From: Sphingobacterium sp. UT-1RO-CII-1
Lineage (GTDB): Bacteria > Bacteroidota > Bacteroidia > Sphingobacteriales > Sphingobacteriaceae
DNA: 64,000 bases
Assembly (NCBI RefSeq): GCF_026711005.1
Contig: NZ_JAPPVJ010000001.1
Location: forward strand, 806,001 to 870,000
Direction of reading: 5' to 3'
Shown: piece by piece, positions 7,934-18,567 of the stretch
Layout of the letters: every line of letters starts with the position of its first letter
Numbering within the stretch: the stretch's first letter is position 1
Notes under the pieces: model-generated
The model's database searches: none
What the model saw: the letters and a program-made list of their open reading frames with translations, nothing else
Told to the model about the DNA's origin: nothing
Position numbers and translations under genes: made by a program

Positions 7934-10900
7934 ATGAAAGAACACTACTTTAAAAAGAAAAGTTGGCTAAACTTACGGGATAAGCTAAGAAAATGGTCAA
8001 CTAAAAAGTTAAAAACGAGTCTTATCCTAAGTCTCATAGCCTTTCAAGGCTACTCAGCAAGCTTTGCGCAACAGATCACAATTAACGTAAAAAACGCATC
8101 CTTAGAAAGTGTCATTAAAGAAATAAGAAGACAAGCTAAAATGCAAATTATTTACAACGCAGACCTAGTAAAAAAAGTAAAAGCTGTAAATATTGATGTC
8201 AACAGCACTTCTATAGAGAAAGTATTAACTAAATTACTAGCTGAAAATGGATTAGATTACTCAATAGAAAACGATATAATTATAATAAAAGAAAAACATA
8301 ATCCTTATCCAGTTATTCTTAAGAGTCAACAACAGCAATTTATTGCAGCCGGAGTGATCCTTGATAGCATAGGCAATGTTTTACCTGGTGTTTCTATTAA
8401 AGAATCTGGAACAACAAATGCCACAACCTCAAATGACAGAGGAGAATTTGGTTTAAAAGTAGCCAATGATAAAGCACAACTAGACTTTTCATTTATCGGT
8501 TACATAGACCTATTAAACAGACCTGTCAGTCGCGAAATGCGCATTGTACTATCAATTGATGATACCGAAATCGACGAAGTGGTGGTCGTGGGCTATGGAG
8601 AGCAAAAAAAACAAAGTATTGTAAGCTCTGTTAGCTCCGTCAAAGGGGAATCATTACGATTCCCAACAAGGAACCTAAGTAATAACATAGCCGGCCAAGT
8701 AGCAGGACTAATTGCCGTACAACGATCAGGAGAACCTGGTTATGATAATTCGGAGTTTTGGATTAGAGGAATTAGTAGTTTTGCAGGAGGAAACTCTCCG
8801 CTAGTCTTAGTAGATGGTGTCCCCAGGACTATCAATGACATTGAACCCGATGAAATTGAATCTTTCACAGTTCTAAAAGATGCAGCAGCCACAGCAGTAT
8901 ATGGGGCTGAAGGAGCCAATGGTGTAGTAATTATTACTTCTAAAAGAGGACAAATTCAAAAACCGGTTATAGCATTCCGAACAGAACATAGTATTTTAAA
9001 ACCAACAAGACTACCTAAGTTTGTTGGATCTGCTGATTACTTGACACTTTTTAACGAAGCATTAATAAATGACGGCGAAGCTCCGATTTATTCAGACGAA
9101 CTCATAAACAACTATAGCCTCGGTGCTGATAATGACCTATATCCTAATACCAATTGGATGGATGCACTACTGCGTTCTACAACAGATAATCACAGATATA
9201 CATTAAATGTTCGAGGGGGAACAGAAAAAGCAAAGTATTTTGTATCTGGGGCTTACTTCTCCGAAAGTGGGATTTTCAAAGATGATCCAGACAAAAGATA
9301 TGACACTAATATTGGCGTAAAACGTTTTAACTTACGCTCAAATGTTGATCTTGAAGTATCACCAACTACAATCGTCGGCGTAGATCTGAGCGGTCAGTAT
9401 CTAATGACTAATTATCCTGGCACAGGTACAGGCACCATCTTCAGACAAATGCTTTTAACCCCTCCTTATGTTTTTCCACCAACATATAGTGACGGAACAA
9501 TCTCGACCTTCCCTAAAGAAAGAGATTCTAACATGAAGAACCCGTACAATATGCTTATGCATTCGGGTTATGCAAAAGAATGGAGATCATCCATACAATC
9601 AAATGTGAAACTAAATCAAAGATTAGATTTTATAACAGAAGGGTTATTCTTTAGAGGGAATTTAAGCTACGATTATTACGGAAACTATAATCAACGTAGA
9701 AATTATAACCCTAGTAGATATTATGCAACTGGAAGAGATGAAAATGGAAATCTAATATTTGATAGAACTTTTTCAGGAAGTCCAGATTTAAGTGATCCCA
9801 CACAAAGCTCATCGTCCGATAAAAAAATATATATAGAAAGCTCTTTAAACTATAGCAGAATCATTGGTAACCACACTTTCGGAGCGATGGCACTATATAT
9901 GCAGAAAGAGGGACATGCTTTTAATCAAACATTACCTTCAAGAAAACAAGGAGTTGTCGGTAGAGTAACCTACGGGTTCGACAACAAATATTTTATGGAA
10001 GGAAATTTTGGTTATACAGGTAGTGAAACTTTCGCTAAAGGCCATCGCTTTGGTTTATTTCCCGCTGTTGGCATAGGTTATCAGGTTTCAAATGAAAACT
10101 TTTATCCCGAATCCTTGAAAAAATATGTAAGTACATTAAAACTCAGATTTTCTGCTGGGAGAACCGGAAATGATAATACAGGAGGTGACAGATTTCTTTA
10201 CCGCCCTACTTTCAAGATGGATGCTCCAGGCTTCAGCCAAGGCATAACTAGTGGTGGATCAAGTAATGGATTAGGAAATGGAATTACAGAGGCAAGATTT
10301 GAAGCTCCTCATATCGGCTGGGAAATAGAAGATAAATTTAACTATGGCGTCGACCTTTCTCTATTCAATAATACCATCGATATCAATGTGGATTATTTTA
10401 ATACAGAAAGATCAGGTATACTTTTACAAAGACGTACCGTTCTAGCAAGTGGCGGTTTTAGACAATCCCCATGGCAAAATTATGGTAGAGTAAAAAACTG
10501 GGGCGTTGATGGAAGTATTAGTTCTCACCATAAAATTGGTCAAATCGCAATAGGAACTAGAGGAACTTTTACACTGGCGAAAAATAAAATATTAGAATAT
10601 GATGAATTGCCGCAGCCACATCCTTGGATGTCTGTAACAGGTACAAGAGTAAATGAAAACACACTCTATATTGCAGAAAGATTATATACAGAAGAAGACT
10701 TTTACCAAATAACCAATACTAACGGGGCTAAATCTTATACCTTAAAAGAAGGAATACCTACACCCACACTTGGCGGCATAATTGGTCCAGGAGACATTAA
10801 ATACAAAGATTTAAACGGCGATGGAGTTATCGATGCTTTCGACCGAAAAAGAGGAGTAGGACATCCTTACAACCCAGAAATAGTATACGGATTTGGAGTA

Positions 10901-11377
10901 AATTTAGAATACAAAGGAGTATACATCAGTGCTTTCTTCCAAGGAGTAGCTAACTCGACAGTAGTACTAGGAGGTGATCTACCAGCAGGATGGTTCCCTT
11001 TTGCATGGGGTGTTGACCAATCAAACTTTAGATCTTTTGCATTAGACAGGTGGACAGAGGAAAACCCTTCTCAAAATGTATTCATGCCCAGAATCCACTC
11101 ATCAAATGTCAATGCGGCCAACAACAATGTACAAAGCACATGGTGGACAAGAAGTGGAAACTTCTTAAGATTTAAAAATTTTGAAATAGGATATAATATA
11201 CCAAAAACATTTTTAGAAAAACACGGTATCGGCACAAGTAGAATATACCTAATGGGGCATAACTTAGCTGTTTGGGATTCCATTAAGTTTTGGGACCCTG
11301 AAACAGGTAATGGAAACTCTGGAGCAAATTATCCTCTTTCTCGATCATTTACATTTGGCCTAGAACTTAGCTTTTAA
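7934..11377 (+). CDS. SusC/RagA TonB-dependent transporter with STN domain
   Basis: This 1147-residue outer-membrane transporter has an extended basic N-terminus and a signal segment ending near SASFAQQ (residue 47). The STN signalling domain (about 47-117) contains VKNASLESVIKEIRRQAKM. A carboxypeptidase-like regulatory domain (about 135-210), TonB box EVVVVGYGEQKK, plug (about 225-345, LVLVDGVPRTINDIEPDEI) and C-terminal barrel ending in GLELSF follow. The STN domain is the part that contacts periplasmic FecR, which links it to the upstream fecI/fecR pair. It would import an oligosaccharide together with the downstream SusD. A terminator and a TTAGGGTAAG element precede it, so it is probably transcribed from its own sigma-dependent promoter. 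Confidence 0.95.
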   Translation: MKEHYFKKKSWLNLRDKLRKWSTKKLKTSLILSLIAFQGYSASFAQQITINVKNASLESVIKEIRRQAKMQIIYNADLVKKVKAVNIDVNSTSIEKVLTKLLAENGLDYSIENDIIIIKEKHNPYPVILKSQQQQFIAAGVILDSIGNVLPGVSIKESGTTNATTSNDRGEFGLKVANDKAQLDFSFIGYIDLLNRPVSREMRIVLSIDDTEIDEVVVVGYGEQKKQSIVSSVSSVKGESLRFPTRNLSNNIAGQVAGLIAVQRSGEPGYDNSEFWIRGISSFAGGNSPLVLVDGVPRTINDIEPDEIESFTVLKDAAATAVYGAEGANGVVIITSKRGQIQKPVIAFRTEHSILKPTRLPKFVGSADYLTLFNEALINDGEAPIYSDELINNYSLGADNDLYPNTNWMDALLRSTTDNHRYTLNVRGGTEKAKYFVSGAYFSESGIFKDDPDKRYDTNIGVKRFNLRSNVDLEVSPTTIVGVDLSGQYLMTNYPGTGTGTIFRQMLLTPPYVFPPTYSDGTISTFPKERDSNMKNPYNMLMHSGYAKEWRSSIQSNVKLNQRLDFITEGLFFRGNLSYDYYGNYNQRRNYNPSRYYATGRDENGNLIFDRTFSGSPDLSDPTQSSSSDKKIYIESSLNYSRIIGNHTFGAMALYMQKEGHAFNQTLPSRKQGVVGRVTYGFDNKYFMEGNFGYTGSETFAKGHRFGLFPAVGIGYQVSNENFYPESLKKYVSTLKLRFSAGRTGNDNTGGDRFLYRPTFKMDAPGFSQGITSGGSSNGLGNGITEARFEAPHIGWEIEDKFNYGVDLSLFNNTIDINVDYFNTERSGILLQRRTVLASGGFRQSPWQNYGRVKNWGVDGSISSHHKIGQIAIGTRGTFTLAKNKILEYDELPQPHPWMSVTGTRVNENTLYIAERLYTEEDFYQITNTNGAKSYTLKEGIPTPTLGGIIGPGDIKYKDLNGDGVIDAFDRKRGVGHPYNPEIVYGFGVNLEYKGVYISAFFQGVANSTVVLGGDLPAGWFPFAWGVDQSNFRSFALDRWTEENPSQNVFMPRIHSSNVNAANNNVQSTWWTRSGNFLRFKNFEIGYNIPKTFLEKHGIGTSRIYLMGHNLAVWDSIKFWDPETGNGNSGANYPLSRSFTFGLELSF

Positions 11378-11393
11378 TACTGAACTTACAAAA

Positions 11394-13235
11394 ATGAAAT
11401 ACAAAATTTATAAATACATTGTGCTATCACTAGTGATAACGGGAATAACTTCCTGCCAGAAAAATTATTTAGATGTATCCGATGAACTAGCAGGAGGCTT
11501 AACTTCAATATCTCAAATATTTGAGAGCCCAAGTTACACCAAAAGATTTTATGGCAATATCTTCACCGGAATACCTGATTATTCTAACATGGTACGTGCA
11601 GATTGGGATGGCGGAGGACAAACAGGACTGCACAACCCTTGGACAGGCATGACAGATGAAATAAGCACACAATATGGCGATAATGCGAGATATACAATTT
11701 CTCCCAAAAACTCAAGTAATATGGGCTTCCATAGATGGACAACTTTATATACATTAATCCGTCAGTCAAACCTATTTTTAGAAAATGCAAAAGTCATCCC
11801 CCCATCCGGAACCGATGCAGAACAACTAAACCAAGAAGAACTGGATAAAATGGTTGCCAACGTAACATTTATGAGGGCTTACTACCATTATTTACTATTT
11901 GAACAATATGGTCCCATCATTATCATGAATCGTTCATATAATGATACAGAAGATATAGACATCCCCAGAAGTAGTATCGATGAAGTTGTAGAATACATTG
12001 ACACAGAGCTAGAAAAATCAATTAATAATCTAGAGCCGGAACCCTATGCCGATGATAATTATAAAGCTTTACCCTATAAAGGCGTCGCCTTAGCGGTACG
12101 TTCAAAATTATGGATGTATGCCGCATCGCCGCTATTTAATGGCAAATTTAAAGATGCTCTCGCCCTCGTAAATCATGATGGTAAAAAACTATTCCCACAG
12201 GAAGACCTTAACAAATGGGAAAAAGCAGTGCAATCACTTAAAGAGCTGATCGATTACGCCGAAGGAAGATATAATTTATATAAGGTGTACAAAAATGGGC
12301 AAATTGATGCTGAGACATCGATTTATGAGCTTTTTCAAAAATATAATGAAGAGCTCATATGGACAACAGCTCAACAAGGCTGGTCGGGAATGGATGGGGA
12401 CAGGTTTGAACGAAGAGCAACACCTAGAAGCGAACCAAACGGGCTAGGTAGTACAGCTGTAGTACAAGAACTTGTGGACGATTTTTACATGAATGACGGC
12501 CTACCTATTAAAAAAGAAGATTTCCTTCCCAGCTCGCCACTATATAAAGAGGCTGGCTTTACAGAATATGAAGGCTCATCAATATTTAATATGTGGATAA
12601 ATAGAGAACCCAGATTCTATAATACTGTGTTTTTCGCAGGCCGCAAATGGCATATATCAAATAGAGAAATTCAATTCCATATGGGTTCTTCAAATGATAG
12701 ATCTGGACAGCATACGCCAAATGGATATTTACTATATAAACGATTTAATAGAAGAGTTCACAAAACAAATCCAGGAGTATCAAACGTTTTTAGACCGTCT
12801 ATTATCTTTAGACTAGGAGAGTTTTATTTACTTTATGCAGAAGCCTTAAATGAAACAGATCCAACGCACCATCATGTATTAAAGTACCTTAATCTGATTA
12901 GAGAGAGGGCTGGTTTACCAACCTTAGAAAGCCTTAATCCTAGTATTGTGGGAAATCAAGAACTACAAAGAAATGCTATACGTCGTGAAAGTCGAATTGA
13001 ACTAGCAACAGAAGGACAACGTTATTTTGACGTACGAAGATGGATGATAGCCGAAGAGAATACTGGTCGACAAGGTGGAGATTTTCACGGAATGAATATG
13101 GCGGGAGATTATAGTAATTTTTTCAGCAGAGAAAAATTCGAAACAAGAGTCTTTGAAACAAAACAATATCTCTATCCCATTCCTTTTTCCGAAATGCAAA
13201 AATCTAAAGCATTAGTACAAAATCCAGGATGGTGA
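11394..13235 (+). CDS. SusD/RagB surface glycan-binding lipoprotein
   Basis: The gene starts 16 bp after susC, the standard operon arrangement. The 613-residue protein has a lipoprotein signal with Cys21 in GITSCQKNYLD. SusD helical repeats include FMRAYYHYLLFEQYGPI and the C-terminal signature IRRESRIELATEGQRYFDVRRW. SusD proteins cap the SusC barrel and deliver glycan. The closing segment YLYPIPFSEMQKSKALVQNPGW is typical. Sugar specificity cannot be read from the sequence; the sulfatase in the same locus suggests a sulfated polymer. Confidence 0.95.
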   Translation: MKYKIYKYIVLSLVITGITSCQKNYLDVSDELAGGLTSISQIFESPSYTKRFYGNIFTGIPDYSNMVRADWDGGGQTGLHNPWTGMTDEISTQYGDNARYTISPKNSSNMGFHRWTTLYTLIRQSNLFLENAKVIPPSGTDAEQLNQEELDKMVANVTFMRAYYHYLLFEQYGPIIIMNRSYNDTEDIDIPRSSIDEVVEYIDTELEKSINNLEPEPYADDNYKALPYKGVALAVRSKLWMYAASPLFNGKFKDALALVNHDGKKLFPQEDLNKWEKAVQSLKELIDYAEGRYNLYKVYKNGQIDAETSIYELFQKYNEELIWTTAQQGWSGMDGDRFERRATPRSEPNGLGSTAVVQELVDDFYMNDGLPIKKEDFLPSSPLYKEAGFTEYEGSSIFNMWINREPRFYNTVFFAGRKWHISNREIQFHMGSSNDRSGQHTPNGYLLYKRFNRRVHKTNPGVSNVFRPSIIFRLGEFYLLYAEALNETDPTHHHVLKYLNLIRERAGLPTLESLNPSIVGNQELQRNAIRRESRIELATEGQRYFDVRRWMIAEENTGRQGGDFHGMNMAGDYSNFFSREKFETRVFETKQYLYPIPFSEMQKSKALVQNPGW

Positions 13236-13250
13236 TTTATTAAAATACTA

Positions 13251-13284
13251 AAACCCCCTTACATAAAAATTACAAGGGGGTTTT
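13251..13284. terminator. Bidirectional terminator between two susD genes
   Basis: AAACCCCCTT (13251-13260) pairs with AAGGGGGTTT (13274-13283), with T or A runs on both sides. It lies between convergent susD genes and should serve both. Confidence 0.85.
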
Positions 13285-13302
13285 ATCAGTTACAACCTGA
13301 TA

Positions 13303-14808
13303 CTACGGGTTTTGATCCGCATCATTGATCATCGGATTAGCATCCAACTCTTTTTGAGGTACACGCATTAACCAACGTCTATCATCTGGTTCAATGGTTA
13401 CTAAATGCGAATGATTACCTGTTCTTTTAAATGTTTTCTGCAAACGCTTATAATCAAAATAAACACCGCCATTCTCACCGTAAAGCTCCTTTCTTCTTTC
13501 TTTGATGATCACATTAAGTAGCTCATCTTTTGATAGCGTATTTGACAATTTAACAGCTCCAGGATCTCTCAGTTTTTGAAGTTCATAAAGCTTATCAACA
13601 GCTTTCTGGATCTCATTTTTATGCACATAAGCCTCAGCTTCTATAAGCAGTAGTTGCGCCGAACGTATAAGAATTATATCGCCTTCCATTAACCCAGCCG
13701 TTCTTGACTTAAACTTATTCGTATAATTCTGATATAAAGGCAGAGATGGCCCATAGCCAGGGTCAACTAATAGGGTCCTCCGTTCATCTGTTGCTGAATA
13801 CAAATTGTATAGCTCAGATGTAGCATATATATTCTTATAATATCCGTTCGCCTGATCTATATATGAATATATTGAATAAAAAGTCAACGACTGATCGTTA
13901 GGAACCGGCAATCCCCATATCCATTCCGTGTTGCTAATGGTATTGAACCCCTGTTTATATTGCGCATTATTCATCAATGGGTAGCCATTTACAGCAGCTT
14001 GAGCATGTTCAATAACTTTATCCCATAATGTCTTATCTTGCATAGCCAGCTCTTGATAAATCATAGCGGCCATAGCTTGAGCTACATTCTTATTAATCTC
14101 ATACTTTTCAGACCTACTAGCTGTTAAATTAGCTACAGCAAAATCAATATCCTCCCGAATCTGCGCATATACATCTTTTAATGAAGCGCGTGGGTTACCA
14201 ACTGTTTCCTTATTTGTTGGCTCCAGATAAATAGGTACAGCGGGAAGTTCTGGATTAACACTATAAGATTTCTGATAAACCCGTGCTAACCAAAAATAAC
14301 TATAGGCCCGCAAAGCCTTAGCCTCCGCAATAAATTGATTTTTCTCTTCTTCACTCGCATCACTTATTGCTGGTGTATATTTAATAATTGCGTTTGCATT
14401 ATTAATTACAGCATAAAACATATCCCAAATCTGCGGAGTACGCGAACCATCGGCATCCCGATTATAATATCCTTCAATCCAAGTGGACTCATTTCCAAAC
14501 CAATACGTACCTCCATGAACGTCCAGAAGATCGTTCCCTTTCATTTCAAAATGAAACATTGTGGTTTGTAAACCTCTATTTGTCAGTGCCCCTGCACCTT
14601 TACTTCCGTAGCCATTCATGTTCTCACTACGAAGAATCCAATAAATCCCCGTTAACGCACTCCGTGCTCCTGATTTTGTAGAAAAAATAATATTATCTGT
14701 TAAATCACCATTTTTCGGAGTTGGTGAGTCTAAAAAGTCCTTGCTACAAGAGCTCGAAAACAAGACAATACTAAATGCTATATACTTTAATAAATGTAGT
14801 CTATTCAT
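13303..14808 (-). CDS. SusD/RagB lipoprotein, second pair
   Basis: I start this 501-residue protein at the ATG at 14808, which puts the lipoprotein signal (LHLLKYIAFSIVLFSSSCSKD, Cys21) at the N-terminus and leaves 10 bp after the susC stop. A longer frame to 14841 would overlap susC and bury the signal. SusD features include EAKALRAYSYFWLARVYQ and the C-terminal IIKERRKELYGENGGVYFDYKRL. It pairs with the SusC just upstream. It is clearly different from the other SusD in length and sequence, so the two pairs are not a recent duplication. Confidence 0.93.
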   Translation of the reverse strand: MNRLHLLKYIAFSIVLFSSSCSKDFLDSPTPKNGDLTDNIIFSTKSGARSALTGIYWILRSENMNGYGSKGAGALTNRGLQTTMFHFEMKGNDLLDVHGGTYWFGNESTWIEGYYNRDADGSRTPQIWDMFYAVINNANAIIKYTPAISDASEEEKNQFIAEAKALRAYSYFWLARVYQKSYSVNPELPAVPIYLEPTNKETVGNPRASLKDVYAQIREDIDFAVANLTASRSEKYEINKNVAQAMAAMIYQELAMQDKTLWDKVIEHAQAAVNGYPLMNNAQYKQGFNTISNTEWIWGLPVPNDQSLTFYSIYSYIDQANGYYKNIYATSELYNLYSATDERRTLLVDPGYGPSLPLYQNYTNKFKSRTAGLMEGDIILIRSAQLLLIEAEAYVHKNEIQKAVDKLYELQKLRDPGAVKLSNTLSKDELLNVIIKERRKELYGENGGVYFDYKRLQKTFKRTGNHSHLVTIEPDDRRWLMRVPQKELDANPMINDADQNP

Positions 14809-14818
14809 GTTTATTGAT

Positions 14819-17800
14819 TTAAATTCCAAGGTTAATACCAAAAGAAATAAACTTATTAGCTGTAGTGTTATGGTTTAATGCCTGGGCATTTAGTCCAGAA
14901 TCAGGATCTGCCCCCCGAGGTGCATTGGGGAAAAAAGTAAACGGATTTTGAGCGCTGAAATAAACCCGAGCGGCTCTCATTTTAATTCTGGACAATAAGT
15001 CCGGACTAAAATTGTAACCAACGGTAATATTTCTTACACGAACAAAAGTATGATCGTATAAAAAACGTGTTGATGAACTATTTGCATAACTTTCTTCTGT
15101 CTTTAAAAGCGGTTTCTCCCCATCTCCTCTGTTGTCAGTATCCATCCAACTCTTTAAAAGGTCTACTGAAGCATTATTTCCCTTTCCACTTATACCGCCC
15201 ATTAAAGACTGGTAATTACCGTCGTAGAAATCCCCTCCTATACCAAAAGATGCCAAAATGGAAAAATCAAAGTTTTTATACTTTAAAGATGAACTTACAC
15301 CACCTGTATAATCCTGCAACCTATTACCAAGAAAATAAAGTTTAGCATCACTATAATCTTTTGTAGTTACTCTATTACCATCCTCGTCATCCTTATACCA
15401 CATCGGACTTCCATCCGTTACGTCCATCCCCGCATAGTCTTTTATATAATAGCTGTACCAACTTTTACCAAGAACTTGATTCGTACCTAAAGCAACTTCA
15501 GTAATTTTATTATTCAGCTTCGTAATATTAAAACTTGTCGTCCAAGTCAAGTTTGGTCGACGAATATTAACCGTAGTGACATCAAACTCAATACCGTAAT
15601 TTTTCACACCACCGATATTATCTGCTATAAAACCTATTCCTGAAGATGGAGGCATAGGACGATCAAATAAAAGATTATTAGACCGCCTGTCAAAATACGT
15701 TAATGAACCGGTTATGCGATCGTTTAAAAAGCCATAGTCAATCCCAACATCTATTTGACTTGTTTTTTCCCATGATAGTAGGTCATTCGCAAGTGTATTA
15801 ATAATAACACCGCTTTCTCCTCCTATATTAGAACCTGCAGAATAGGTGCCTAAATATGGGAAGCTACCTGATAATGCCTGATTTCCGGAAGTACCATAAC
15901 TAATTTTTGGCTTCAACATGGACAAATAAGTCACGTCTCCTAAAAAGTCTTCTTTATCTAAATTCCACGACGCACCTACTGCATAGAATGTCCCCCAGCG
16001 GTGATCTTTATGGAAACGAGACGAACCGTCTCTACGTAGAGATCCTGTAAAGTGATATTTCTCACCAAAATCATAGCTCAAGCGTGCAAAATAGCTTTCT
16101 AAGCGGTTTTCATTTGTATTACCTCTAGAAGACTGCGTGGTACCGTAGTCAAGTTCAGTTGGAAAACTAAATGTGTAGCCAGTCCGTTCACCAGACAAGA
16201 ATTGAGACTTTGTTTTATAAGACTCCATCCCTGCAACAACATTCAAATGATGAATATCAGCAAATGTATTGTCATAAGTGAAGGTATTTGTAAAAGTCTG
16301 TGTCAATAAATTGGTTATACCACGATATGAGTACCCGTTGCTTGTTGTTCCGTCCCCATAAAAGGGGTTCCAAAACTGGTCTGCATGTGCGGAATTATAC
16401 GTCATATTATATAACGTTCTAAACTGTAAAGTTCTATGTAACTTAAGATTTGCAAATACAAGTCCGCCTGCTGTGGTTTTTGCATTTGTAATCGGGTTTA
16501 GGGTACTTGTTGCTGCAACGTTCTGTCCTTCACCAAAAGTTCTTCTAAACCTTGTATCCCGCAGTTCACCAGTTACGGCAGTATTATTTCCAAAATCATA
16601 TATCAAATTGCCGTTAACGTCTTTTATAAATTCACCTGTCGAAAAATCAACCAAATGAACTGGATAAATAGGAGCTATACCACGCGCAAAATACATTGCG
16701 TCAGAGGCATACGCAGTCCCTTGTGATGGAAAGTTTTGATCAGATCGGGTAAAATTCGAATTCACACCAACTTCAAACCAGTCTGTGATATGCGAATTAA
16801 GGTTAACCCTACCCGTATAACGGACAAAATTAGATTCCTTAATAATGCCTTCGTCCTTCAAATAGCCGCCGCCAATAAAATAATTTGTTTTACCTTCACT
16901 ATCAGAGCCCGAAATACTTACATTAATGTCCTGCCTGATACCATTTCGCACCATCTCATCCATCCAACTTTCTTTCCATCGCAACTTTGCTTCAGGAAGA
17001 ATATTCCCGTTATCATCAAAGGGTTGTGCAATATCGAAAGGATTGTATACTAAACTTGACATAGTTTTTTGAGTCGCATACTCTTCTACACTATTAACCT
17101 GATGAGATTGTAACAACATATTATTAGCTATCGCATCGTTACGAAAAGCCAGCCAGGTCAACTCATAATATTGACGTTCATCTACAGTTTTGTATTCCTT
17201 TACCGCCCGTGACGAAACGCCCGTAAGCATATTAAAATCTACGCGTGGCTTTCCTTTTCCCTTTCGGCTCACAATATTAATAATACCGTTTGCAGCTCTA
17301 GATCCATAAATAGAAGTAGAAGAAGCATCTTTTAAAACCGTCATAGATTCAATATCTGCTGGATTGATGCTGTTCAAACTCCCATCATAGGGAGCTCCGT
17401 CCAAAAGTATTAACGGGTCGCTGCTCGCATTATAAGACCCTATTCCACGTATTCTGATCGTCGAATTCTCGCCAGGCTGTCCTGTGTTTCCGATTGCTAA
17501 AACACCACTGGCATTCCCTTGCAGCACATCGGAAACGCTTGTGGCCTGCAGATCTTTTATCTTATCCCGGTCGATTACCGCCGCCGAACCTATAAAAGCT
17601 TTTTTATTGGTATTTCCATACCCCGTAACAATAACCTCATCAAGCTGCTCGTCGGCCTTTTCCAAAGCCAAAGTAAGCTTCGATATTCCGTCCCATTTTA
17701 CAAATTGGTAGGTATACCCTACAAATGAAGTCTCAATCTGATCGCCTAAATTTGCAGCAATACTAAAATATCCGTTACTATCTGTTTGAGTAGACAAGTT

Positions 17801-17947
17801 TTGCGAACTATTTTTAATTGTTACACCACTGATAGGCGCATCATTTGTCTTATCTGTAATCTGTCCGGTAAGAGTTTTCGACTGTCCGAAAACTTGACTT
17901 CCAGCCCACAAGGATAAAACTACGCATGTTAGTAGTCTTTTATTCAT
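14819..17947 (-). CDS. SusC/RagA TonB-dependent transporter, no STN domain
   Basis: The 1042-residue transporter has a signal peptide (LLTCVVLSLWAGSQVFGQ), a carboxypeptidase-like regulatory domain (about 23-95), TonB box DEVIVTGYGNTNKK, a plug (about 110-230, with IRIRGIGSYN and ESMTVLKDASSTSIYGSRAAN) and a barrel ending in FGINLGI. It lacks the STN domain of the other SusC, so it should not signal to a FecR. The next gene is its SusD. Regulation probably acts through the 620-bp upstream region, which carries a TTAGGGGTAAG element. Substrate is unknown. Confidence 0.95.
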   Translation of the reverse strand: MNKRLLTCVVLSLWAGSQVFGQSKTLTGQITDKTNDAPISGVTIKNSSQNLSTQTDSNGYFSIAANLGDQIETSFVGYTYQFVKWDGISKLTLALEKADEQLDEVIVTGYGNTNKKAFIGSAAVIDRDKIKDLQATSVSDVLQGNASGVLAIGNTGQPGENSTIRIRGIGSYNASSDPLILLDGAPYDGSLNSINPADIESMTVLKDASSTSIYGSRAANGIINIVSRKGKGKPRVDFNMLTGVSSRAVKEYKTVDERQYYELTWLAFRNDAIANNMLLQSHQVNSVEEYATQKTMSSLVYNPFDIAQPFDDNGNILPEAKLRWKESWMDEMVRNGIRQDINVSISGSDSEGKTNYFIGGGYLKDEGIIKESNFVRYTGRVNLNSHITDWFEVGVNSNFTRSDQNFPSQGTAYASDAMYFARGIAPIYPVHLVDFSTGEFIKDVNGNLIYDFGNNTAVTGELRDTRFRRTFGEGQNVAATSTLNPITNAKTTAGGLVFANLKLHRTLQFRTLYNMTYNSAHADQFWNPFYGDGTTSNGYSYRGITNLLTQTFTNTFTYDNTFADIHHLNVVAGMESYKTKSQFLSGERTGYTFSFPTELDYGTTQSSRGNTNENRLESYFARLSYDFGEKYHFTGSLRRDGSSRFHKDHRWGTFYAVGASWNLDKEDFLGDVTYLSMLKPKISYGTSGNQALSGSFPYLGTYSAGSNIGGESGVIINTLANDLLSWEKTSQIDVGIDYGFLNDRITGSLTYFDRRSNNLLFDRPMPPSSGIGFIADNIGGVKNYGIEFDVTTVNIRRPNLTWTTSFNITKLNNKITEVALGTNQVLGKSWYSYYIKDYAGMDVTDGSPMWYKDDEDGNRVTTKDYSDAKLYFLGNRLQDYTGGVSSSLKYKNFDFSILASFGIGGDFYDGNYQSLMGGISGKGNNASVDLLKSWMDTDNRGDGEKPLLKTEESYANSSSTRFLYDHTFVRVRNITVGYNFSPDLLSRIKMRAARVYFSAQNPFTFFPNAPRGADPDSGLNAQALNHNTTANKFISFGINLGI

Positions 17948-18567
17948 AATGACTTATGTTAGTTAATTTAAATTTTACTTTTTAAAATATATTTCACGTA
18001 AGTTTTAGACGTCATAAGCGTCCACCGTTGATAAATAATTTAGGTAGGTTTATCTTACCCCTAATAATTTCAACAAAAAGTCTAAATACTTTTGGCAATT
18101 CACAAAAACGTTAACGAAAAAACGCAGTTATTATCGAACTAAAATATAGTTTATAATAATGCTACCACACAAAGAGCAATATTTGCTAAACATTAAACAA
18201 AATCAGTTTAACAAACAACCTTATCTCGTTATGCGCGCTATACAAAAGAACAAAAAAAGTTTAATTTGCGGCATAATATGTTTGTTTTTTACTTAAGTAC
18301 TCTAATATATTTGAATTGCCGTAAAATAAATAAGTCTTCTGTCTTAAATATGACTGTTTGGTATACCATCTAGCAGGATAAAATACCCCAACAGGAATAA
18401 AAACATAGAAAAATGGAAAAATTCAGTGAAAGAAGTATATAGTTAAATTTAGATACTATATAAACACTTAAAAAAACGAACCGAACCGAAATTATGCACT
18501 TATGAAATAAGTACAATGTTTTCATGAGCTTAATTTATATAAAACACATAAGAATAATCACACATAT
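17948..18567. other. 620-bp divergent intergenic region
   Basis: This lies between susC (-) and the M64 peptidase gene (+). It is strongly AT-rich with many stop codons in all frames, so I see no gene. It holds the TTAGGGGTAAG element for susC. No clear TTG/TAnnTTTG promoter is visible for the peptidase gene. Confidence 0.6.
18054..18064 (-). promoter_or_regulatory. TTAGGGGTAAG element upstream of second susC
   Basis: On the - strand TTAGGGGTAAG, preceded by AAATTA, lies 106 nt before the susC start. It matches the element at 7832-7841 upstream of the other susC in sequence, orientation and distance. Confidence 0.45.

Noticed and set aside
16736..17053. 105-codon + strand frame inside the second susC
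   Set aside because: It is antisense to a clear SusC gene and is explained as a shadow of its codon pattern.
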